Shown here: piece by piece, positions 4,755-10,976 of the stretch
Layout: the number at the start of each line of letters is the position of its first letter
Position numbering within the stretch: the first letter of the stretch is position 1
Assembly (NCBI GenBank): GCA_017935805.1
Contig: JAGBGV010000401.1
Coordinates: 1-15,466, forward strand
Length of the DNA: 15,466 nucleotides
Source of the DNA: Clostridia bacterium
Lineage (GTDB): Bacteria; Bacillota_A; Clostridia; Oscillospirales; CAG-272
Direction of reading: 5' to 3'
The notes under the pieces: model-generated
Told to the model about the DNA's origin: nothing
Databases searched by the model: none
Seen by the model: the letters and a program-made list of their open reading frames with translations, nothing else
Made by a program: the position numbers and the translations under genes

Positions 4755-7037
4755 TTATTCAGCGAGAAGCGCGGGAAGTTCAATATCAAGATTCCAGTCT
4801 TCTGTTACGATACCGATATCATTGAACTGTTCCCATGTGATCTCGATCGTACCTGCAGCTGTCTCTGTAAGAAGCTTTTCGAGGTCGACCTTTTCGCGTC
4901 TGCCGTTGTATGTGGATGTGCGGTCTTCGTCCTTACCGTCCTCGGGAACCTGGATGGTATCGGGAGAGAAGGTGTAAACGTGTTCTTCTACCCAGTAAGG
5001 TCTAATACCCCAGTTGGTAATGGTAGCGGAGCCTCTGTTGTAGTGGATCCAGTTGTCATAGATCTCGTCGCCGTATGTTGTACACCATGCCATGGGGTCA
5101 TCGGGAGTTGTTGTGGAAAGGTCTTCAACGATCTTGGAAAGCTCAGGGTTAGCCTTTACCCAAACTTCGTTCTTTACATAGTCCGGATACTTGTCTTTGT
5201 ATTCTGTGAAGCCGTTTTCAAGAGCTCTTGCATAGAACATGGAAACGCACTGAACGTACCACATTGAGCAGTCAATGATAAGGTTGCCGTGAGTCTTGAG
5301 CCCGCGGCCGCCGTTCATGATAACACCGTGGCCCTTGATTGTCTGGATTACGTTACCGTAAGCTTCAGCGAAGCTTGAGCCGCCGTCCCAGTAGATACCT
5401 GCAGAACCGATATCGTTGAGGATCTCGGATTCGGCAGCAGCACCAACGGAACCGATATTGTGGATGTAGTTGTAACGTGTAACATTGTCAACAAGACCTG
5501 AGTTTCCTGTTGCACCGATATCGTCGGAGGTCTTGAGGATATCGAAGATGTGGTTGTATTCAAGAGTGATATAAGCACCTTCGCCGCTGATACCTGCAGC
5601 GTTGGAGTCATGCATAATGTTGTGGTCAACAAGGATCTCAACACCGTCTGCGCTGATACCGTCAGCGTAAGGATACTTGGATTTACCCCAGCCGTGAATG
5701 TAGTTGTTATAAATACGGCTGTTTCCGGGTGTGAGGGTTTCAAGGTCGCCGCTGTAAAGCTGGATACCGCCCTGACCGAGATCGTGGATGTGGTTGCCCT
5801 GGATGAGTACGTTGTAACCTGTGATGTTTATAGCCTTTTCGCCGGTTATTGCACAGATGTCACAGTCTTTGATGGTGAGATTATCGGATGTACCGGAGAT
5901 ACCGTTACCGAGAGATGCTTCAAACTTAAGATTTTCGAATGTAATGTAGTCTGTATTATCAAGTGTTATAAATCCGTCGGAGAGGGGAAGGGAGATCTCA
6001 GCAGTTTCAAATCCTTCCTTCGGATAGTAGTAAAGAATTGCGTTTTCGTCGATGTAGTATTCACCGGGAATGTCAAGTTCTTCGGGAATGTTGTACCAAT
6101 AAAGGAGACCGCCACCTTCAGGTGCATAACCGCCGCAGTAATCAACGATCATGAGGTCGTCACCGGGAACGAAGGAGTTGATCTTAGTGTTGTCGGATAC
6201 CCAAAGTACATTGTAGTGACCTGCAGCGCGAGCGTATTCAAGAGAATGCCAGGAATTAACGCGTTCGATGTAATCTTCACCGAATTCGATCTGCATTGTA
6301 ACAGCCTCAAATTCACCGCCCTCATTATCGGTTATCATTGTGGGGTTGCCGTACTGGTCGAGCATTGTGCTACGGTCTTCGATGATGAGCCAGTCCTCAT
6401 TGGGGAAACGAGCGATGGTCTGATATTCACCGTTAACTGCGAATGTTACAGCGTGAATACGGTAGTCTCTGTCAGCCAGTCTTTCGCGGATCTGTTCAAC
6501 TGTATAGCCGTACTTTGTCATGTTGATCTGAACGATCTTGTCCTGAACATCAGCGGGCATGTACTGAAGAGCGCTGCCTGTAGCCTTTGTGAAATCAGCG
6601 CCTGTAAGAGCAACACCGCCAACAATGTAAGCGCCGTCTTCACCGATGTAGCGAACAGGGCAGTTCTTTGTGCCGCTGTCCTGTGCTGTGAAGGCGATAG
6701 GATCCTTGATTGTATATGTTCCAGCCTTGATAACAACGTCGATGCCCTTGAGGCCATCCTTGTTTACGTCGCGGATAGCATCGCGAGCAGCTTCGATCGT
6801 TGCGAAGGGGGACTTTTCTGTTCCTGATGCATCAGTTTTTCCGTCTGCTGCAACATAAACGATGAGCTTGCCGTCCTTGATCTCGCCGATTTCGGGGGCT
6901 TCGTCATTGGAAGAGAACATTGTTCTGATAAGTCTTACGAGATTGAGTCTTTTTACGAACGGTGATGTGGCAGATACAGAAACGATCATGCCAAAGCACA
7001 TCACGAACGCAAGAAGAAGTGCGATTATTCTTTTCAT
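4755..7037 (-). CDS. Secreted right-handed parallel beta-helix enzyme, GH141/pectate-lyase-like (paralogue 2)
   Basis: 760 residues, full-length paralogue of the downstream lipoprotein gene. An ordinary signal peptide (1-23, cleavage after VSA) replaces the lipobox, so the protein should be released or held by other means. Residues 24-55 form a basic then acidic linker. Entry motifs: KLIVYVAADG, SPFATIEAARDAIRD, GIDVVIKAGTYTI, CPVRYIGEDG. Residues 205-355 are about nine-tenths identical to paralogue 1 by eye (IARFPNEDW, GEYYIDENAILYYYP). The helix coils carry GNHIHDLGQGG, YNNYIHGWG, DHNIMHDSNA, KTSDDIGATG and RYNYIHNIGS. The tail (YNGRRE, ITWEQFNDIG, DWNLD) is followed by an extra ELPALLAE. 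AAGGAG lies 6 bases before the ATG. Own promoter and terminator point to a single-gene transcript. The polysaccharide substrate is unknown. Confidence 0.8.
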   Translation of the reverse strand: MKRIIALLLAFVMCFGMIVSVSATSPFVKRLNLVRLIRTMFSSNDEAPEIGEIKDGKLIVYVAADGKTDASGTEKSPFATIEAARDAIRDVNKDGLKGIDVVIKAGTYTIKDPIAFTAQDSGTKNCPVRYIGEDGAYIVGGVALTGADFTKATGSALQYMPADVQDKIVQINMTKYGYTVEQIRERLADRDYRIHAVTFAVNGEYQTIARFPNEDWLIIEDRSTMLDQYGNPTMITDNEGGEFEAVTMQIEFGEDYIERVNSWHSLEYARAAGHYNVLWVSDNTKINSFVPGDDLMIVDYCGGYAPEGGGLLYWYNIPEELDIPGEYYIDENAILYYYPKEGFETAEISLPLSDGFITLDNTDYITFENLKFEASLGNGISGTSDNLTIKDCDICAITGEKAINITGYNVLIQGNHIHDLGQGGIQLYSGDLETLTPGNSRIYNNYIHGWGKSKYPYADGISADGVEILVDHNIMHDSNAAGISGEGAYITLEYNHIFDILKTSDDIGATGNSGLVDNVTRYNYIHNIGSVGAAAESEILNDIGSAGIYWDGGSSFAEAYGNVIQTIKGHGVIMNGGRGLKTHGNLIIDCSMWYVQCVSMFYARALENGFTEYKDKYPDYVKNEVWVKANPELSKIVEDLSTTTPDDPMAWCTTYGDEIYDNWIHYNRGSATITNWGIRPYWVEEHVYTFSPDTIQVPEDGKDEDRTSTYNGRREKVDLEKLLTETAAGTIEITWEQFNDIGIVTEDWNLDIELPALLAE

Positions 7038-7081
7038 GGTAATCTCCTTGGTGAAGAATTTGTCAATAAGACATTAATACT

Positions 7082-7109
7082 ATTTTACATATTTTCGCCG
7101 AAAAATCAA
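7082..7109 (-). promoter_or_regulatory. Promoter of beta-helix paralogue 2
   Basis: On -, TTGATT (7109-7104), a 16-base spacer, then TAAAAT (7087-7082). The flanking GGCTTGATTTT is the same as in the promoter of paralogue 1. The leader is about 38 bases. Confidence 0.7.
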
Positions 7110-7188
7110 GCCAAAAATTGTGATAATAACGACGAATGTTTGCTTTTGCGAGAATATTGGCGATATTCACAAATATTGCTTTCTCCCG

Positions 7189-7203
7189 TTGTGCAGGGTG
7201 ACA
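7189..7203. promoter_or_regulatory. Conserved upstream element, paralogue 2 copy
   Basis: TTGTGCAGGGTGACA lies 79 bases upstream of the -35 box, 21 bases (two helical turns) further than the copy before paralogue 1. GCTTT lies 11 bases to its left in both copies. Confidence 0.4.
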
Positions 7204-7205
7204 TG

Positions 7206-7235
7206 AGAAAAAGGAGACTCAAAAGAGCCCCCTTT
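7206..7235 (-). terminator. Terminator of beta-helix paralogue 3
   Basis: In the leftward transcript AAAGGGGGCUC (7235-7225) pairs with GAGUCUCCUUU (7220-7210) around a UUUU loop: 11 bp with two G:U wobbles, then further U. The wobbles orient it to -. It begins 17 bases after the stop codon. Confidence 0.85.
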
Positions 7236-7252
7236 GTGCTGCAAAAAGCTTA

Positions 7253-9442
7253 TCATTCGCCAAGCTTCCACTCGGTCATTACGCGGCCGATGGTCTGGAA
7301 TCTTTCCCAGTCCATATCAACGAACTCTGCTACCTTTTCTGTTGCCAGCAGCTCTTCGATAACGACTTTGTTGCGTCTGCTGTTGTAGCTGGTGTTATTT
7401 CCGTTGTCGCGGGAGTCGGAGGCAACATCAATGGTATCACCGGAGAAACGATGTACAGTATCCTCAATGGAATAAGGCGCTGTGCCCCAGTTATCAAAGT
7501 AGCGAACGTATCTGTCGTAGTAAACCCAGTTTCTGTCGATCACATTGCCTAGGGGAACAGCCCACGCGCGGGGGTCGTCCTTGGTTGTCTGGTTGAGATC
7601 GAAAATTAGGGATGCAAGATCCGGGTTAGCTTCCTTCCAGACAGGACTGAAAATGAAGTCCTCGAACTCGTAAATGCCGTCGGTTTCGCCATTCTTGAAG
7701 TACAGTGAATACTCGTGAGCTGTATCCATAACGTACCAGTTGGCGCAGCCGATTAGCAGATTGTTATGAACATTTATATAACGTCCGTCCATGTGGATGC
7801 CGTCGCCGTTGATCGTATCAATAACATTGCCGTAAACCTCATAGTAGCTTCCGCTGTAGTTACTCAGGATACCTGCGCTTCCGTAGTAGCTGTAATCGGG
7901 AAGCTCATAGTAGTAGCCTGCAGCGCCAACATTTGCGATGTGGTTGTAGCGAACAATGTTGTCAATGTTGATAAGACCGGTTGTTTCAACTGCACCAACG
8001 TTGTCGGATGCGGTGAGTACGTTGTTTATCTTATTGTATTCGATCACCTGGTACGCGCCGGTGAAGCTGATAGCCTTTGAGAAGGAATCATTGATCTCAT
8101 TATGAGCGACAGTGACCTTGACACCGTTTGCACTGATAGCGGGAGCGTGAGGATAGATCACTTTACCGTAGTCGTGGATGTGGTTGTTGTAAACTGTTGA
8201 AACGGCAGCGGTGTAAAGCTTTTCAAGATCCCCTGCATCAACGTAGATACCGCCGCCGCGGCAGCTGTGGATATTGTTACCCTTGATGTCAGCGAATCCA
8301 CCGTCAAAGTAGATAGCCCAGTCGCCGCCGATCTGATTTATCTCGCAATCCCATACCTCTGCTGCATCTGTTGCTGTAACAGCGGTGCCGCGGGATGAGG
8401 TGAGGGTGATGTTCTCAACTCTTGCGTCGGTATTCAGAACGAACAGTCCGTCGGACACGGGTAGCGTGAGGGTGGCTGTTTCGAATTCTTCTGTGGGATA
8501 GTAATAGAGTACAGCATTTGCATCAATGTAATACTCACCGGGTGCATCAAGCTCCTCGGGAATGTTATAGAAGTAGAACACGCCGCCCTTTTTGGGTGTT
8601 TCAGTTGTGTGTTCAAGAACCATCTTGGGGGTGGAATCGGATTTTTCTGCGATCTTTGTGTCGTCCTGGATATACAGACCTGTGAGATGACCGCCTACAA
8701 ACACGGTGTCTGTGCTGTGCCATGTGTTCATTCTGTCAAGGTGTTCTTCACCAAAGAAAATCGACTTTGCCGTTGTTTCTCCCTCAGGAAGCTTCACCTT
8801 GGAAAGGTCAGTTTCAGGGGAGTCGTATATCTCGGTTACGGATACAAATCCTTCGTTAGGGTAACGGCTGAGAGTCTGAAGAACACCGTTGGAATAGAGT
8901 GCAGGAACAGTCTTGAAGTAGTTGCCGCCTGAGATAATAGCGTTTATCTGCTCCGCTGTGAAACCGTAGTTTTTCAGATCTATCATCACGATCTTATCGT
9001 CTTCGGGGAAATACTGAGCTGTGTCGCCTGCTGCGGGAGCGAAATCGCTTGCTGTAAGTGTAACTCCGCCTGTAACTGTAACGTCACCTTCTCCGAGAAT
9101 GACGATCTTGGCTGTTTTGTCCTGCTCGGGTGCGGGATCAACAGTAATAGGAGAGGTCACGCTGTATGTTCCGCTTTTTACAATCACGGCAACACTGCTG
9201 ATTATTGAATGATCGATCTGTGCGATGTCGTTCATTGCCGCTTGAATGGTAGCATAAGGCAGCGCTTCAGTACCGTCGGCTGTTTCGTCGTTTCCTTCCT
9301 GAGAAACGATAACAGTTACGCAGCCGAGTTCATCAGTTGTGCCGATCTTAAGATATTCTTTAGGTTTTGTTTCCTTGTTGCAAGCAATCATCAGAGGCAG
9401 AATCATGCACAGAGCAATAAGGAAAGAGAGTAATCTTTTCAT
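7253..9442 (-). CDS. Surface lipoprotein, right-handed parallel beta-helix enzyme, GH141/pectate-lyase-like (paralogue 3)
   Basis: 729 residues and the most diverged of the three complete copies. A lipoprotein signal ends in LMIAC (Cys21), with a short linker and no TDAPE repeat. Entry motifs: VTVIVSQEGND, LPYATIQAAMNDI, AVIVKSGTYSV, VTGGVTLTASDF. The middle keeps LSRYPNEG and GEYYIDANAVLYYYP but lacks the long block shared by paralogues 1 and 2. Helix coils: GNNIHSCRGGG, YNNHIHDYG, AHNEINDS, TASDNVGAVE (Asn where the others have a second Asp) and RYNHIANVGA. The tail keeps YNSRR, DWERFQTIGRV and EWKLGE. AAAGGAG lies 8 bases before the ATG at 9442. Own promoter and terminator. It diverges from the oxidoreductase operon, sharing a 266-base control region. 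Carbohydrate cleavage at the surface is inferred from the family; the substrate is unknown. Confidence 0.78.
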   Translation of the reverse strand: MKRLLSFLIALCMILPLMIACNKETKPKEYLKIGTTDELGCVTVIVSQEGNDETADGTEALPYATIQAAMNDIAQIDHSIISSVAVIVKSGTYSVTSPITVDPAPEQDKTAKIVILGEGDVTVTGGVTLTASDFAPAAGDTAQYFPEDDKIVMIDLKNYGFTAEQINAIISGGNYFKTVPALYSNGVLQTLSRYPNEGFVSVTEIYDSPETDLSKVKLPEGETTAKSIFFGEEHLDRMNTWHSTDTVFVGGHLTGLYIQDDTKIAEKSDSTPKMVLEHTTETPKKGGVFYFYNIPEELDAPGEYYIDANAVLYYYPTEEFETATLTLPVSDGLFVLNTDARVENITLTSSRGTAVTATDAAEVWDCEINQIGGDWAIYFDGGFADIKGNNIHSCRGGGIYVDAGDLEKLYTAAVSTVYNNHIHDYGKVIYPHAPAISANGVKVTVAHNEINDSFSKAISFTGAYQVIEYNKINNVLTASDNVGAVETTGLINIDNIVRYNHIANVGAAGYYYELPDYSYYGSAGILSNYSGSYYEVYGNVIDTINGDGIHMDGRYINVHNNLLIGCANWYVMDTAHEYSLYFKNGETDGIYEFEDFIFSPVWKEANPDLASLIFDLNQTTKDDPRAWAVPLGNVIDRNWVYYDRYVRYFDNWGTAPYSIEDTVHRFSGDTIDVASDSRDNGNNTSYNSRRNKVVIEELLATEKVAEFVDMDWERFQTIGRVMTEWKLGE

Positions 9443-9486
9443 GTGTCAAGCTCCTTTGAAAGATCAGATTTACTACATATATAATT

Positions 9487-9514
9487 ATTATACATTATCG
9501 GGGTTAAAAATCAA
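9487..9514 (-). promoter_or_regulatory. Promoter of beta-helix paralogue 3
   Basis: On -, TTGATT (9514-9509), a 16-base spacer, then a perfect TATAAT (9492-9487). CTTGATTTTT is shared with the paralogue 2 promoter. The leader is about 38 bases. Confidence 0.7.
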
Positions 9515-9545
9515 GAACTATTTTTTATGTATTTCAATTTTGGTT

Positions 9546-9557
9546 ATATTGCAATAT
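9546..9557. promoter_or_regulatory. Perfect 12-bp palindrome in the divergent control region
   Basis: ATATTGCAATAT is fully self-complementary and lies 31 bases upstream of the -35 box of paralogue 3 and 83 bases upstream of the -35 of the operon. It is a candidate operator. In AT-rich sequence such a palindrome can also arise by chance. Confidence 0.35.
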
Positions 9558-9640
9558 CACGGCATGGCATAGTTGTGCAATTCGCTTTGGAAGAAATGAG
9601 ACAAATTGAGTTTTTTTACTATATAAATGAAGGATAATGC

Positions 9641-9669
9641 TTTACAAATCACGACATTTGTGATATTAT
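9641..9669 (+). promoter_or_regulatory. Promoter of the oxidoreductase/beta-helix/glycosidase operon, with inverted repeat in the spacer
   Basis: TTTACA (9641-9646), 17 bases, TATTAT (9664-9669); the start would be near 9676, with a leader of about 33 bases. Two nested inverted repeats overlap it: ACAAAT/ATTTGT (9644-9649, 9656-9661) and ATCAC/GTGAT (9648-9652, 9660-9664). A protein bound there would block RNA polymerase. Confidence 0.65.
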
Positions 9670-9708
9670 TACTATGAATAATAATATTTCCCCAAAGGAG
9701 ACAAAAAC

Positions 9709-10938
9709 ATGAAAAAATACGTAGTAGTAGGAACCGGTAACCGCGGTACTCTTTCCTACATAGAGCCCATGGTAAAGGAATATCCCGATTGCGTGGATCT
9801 CGTTGCTGTTTGCGACAAAAATATCAAGAGAGCACGCCTTGCCAGTGAATTTGCAGGTAAGGAGATCCCCGCATACGACGATTTCGATAAGATGATGAAC
9901 GATAAGAAGCCTGACGTTGTTGTTGTTACCACACGCGACTGCGACCATGCTGAATATATCATCAAGGCTCTCGAATTCGGTTGCGATGTTATCTCCGAAA
10001 AGCCTATGACTACTGATGACGATATGTGCTCCCGCATCATTGAAGCAGAGCGCCGCACTGGTCACAAGGTTACTGTAACCTTCAACTGCCGTTTCTTCCC
10101 CTTCTATGTTCGCATCAAGGAAATGCTCAAGTCCGGTGTTATCGGTGACGTTCTTTCCGTTCATTTTGAATGGCTGCTTGACTGCTCTCACGGTGCTGAC
10201 TACTTCAGACGCTGGCACAGAGAAAGAAAGAACTCCGGTTCTCTTATCATTCACAAGTCAACTCACCATTTCGACCTTGTAAACTGGTTCCTTGAGCAGG
10301 AGCCTGTTAAGGTAAACGCATTCGGCCAGAGAAAGTTCTACGGTCCCACCCGCGAAGAGAGAAGCGAAAGATGCCTCACTTGCCCCTACAAGAACAAGTG
10401 CGAATTCTATGTTGATATCAACAAGGCTGAAGGCGGCAACCAGAGAAGAATGTACCTCGAATGCGAGGATGTTGACGGATACTTCCGCGATAAGTGCGTA
10501 TTCTCCGAGGAGATCGACATTGAAGATACAATGAGCGTAAACGTTCTTTATGATAAGGGTACTGTAATGAGCTACTCCCTTACTGCTCACTCACCTTACG
10601 AGTGCATGAAGATCGTGTTCAACGGCACAAACGGTCGTCTTGAGGCTGATACAGCATTCGGCAAGGACAACATGAGAATTTACAACCGTCAGGGCGAAGA
10701 ATTCAACTACAACCACTACAACAAGAAGCCTCTTCCCGGCGGTCACGGTGGCTCTGATACAGCGCTGCGCAACAACCTCTTCCGCGGCTTCGATAGCGAT
10801 CCTCTCCACCAGATGGCTGACCCCCGTGCAGGTGCTATGTCTATCGGTATCGGTATCGCTGCTAACAAGTCTATGGCTGAAGACCGTGCAGTATATCTCT
10901 CCGAATGGCTCGGCAAGTACTACGGCGAAGAAAAATAA
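9709..10938 (+). CDS. Gfo/Idh/MocA-family NAD(P)-dependent oxidoreductase with Cys-rich insert
   Basis: 409 residues, no signal peptide, so cytoplasmic. The N-terminal Rossmann fold shows YVVVGTGNRG (4-13), with LVAVCD (31-36) at the end of the second strand, VVVTTRDCDH (71-80) and the hallmark SEKPMTTD (96-103), whose Lys98 is the usual catalytic-site lysine. The C-terminal half has GSLIIHKSTHHFDLVNWF (177-194), the family's substrate-side His/Asp segment. Cysteines at 222, 225, 231, 252 and 263 suggest a structural metal site. Relatives oxidise or reduce sugar hydroxyls, sometimes as part of redox-assisted glycoside cleavage; the substrate cannot be read here. AAAGGAG lies 8 bases before the ATG. 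It is the first gene of a three-gene operon, with 38 bases to the next gene. Confidence 0.88.
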   Translation: MKKYVVVGTGNRGTLSYIEPMVKEYPDCVDLVAVCDKNIKRARLASEFAGKEIPAYDDFDKMMNDKKPDVVVVTTRDCDHAEYIIKALEFGCDVISEKPMTTDDDMCSRIIEAERRTGHKVTVTFNCRFFPFYVRIKEMLKSGVIGDVLSVHFEWLLDCSHGADYFRRWHRERKNSGSLIIHKSTHHFDLVNWFLEQEPVKVNAFGQRKFYGPTREERSERCLTCPYKNKCEFYVDINKAEGGNQRRMYLECEDVDGYFRDKCVFSEEIDIEDTMSVNVLYDKGTVMSYSLTAHSPYECMKIVFNGTNGRLEADTAFGKDNMRIYNRQGEEFNYNHYNKKPLPGGHGGSDTALRNNLFRGFDSDPLHQMADPRAGAMSIGIGIAANKSMAEDRAVYLSEWLGKYYGEEK

Positions 10939-10976
10939 TCCGAAACAGCTAATTCCCCCGATCGGAGTACAAAATA

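Noticed and set aside
5550..6827. Long + strand frame of 425 codons
   Set aside because: It lies wholly antisense to beta-helix paralogue 2, whose reading frame has a signal peptide, family motifs and a ribosome site. The antisense product is low-complexity, rich in Val, Cys and Asp, with no recognisable domain.
8609..8932. + strand frame antisense to paralogue 3
   Set aside because: No ribosome site or recognisable motif; it overlaps clearly coding - strand sequence.
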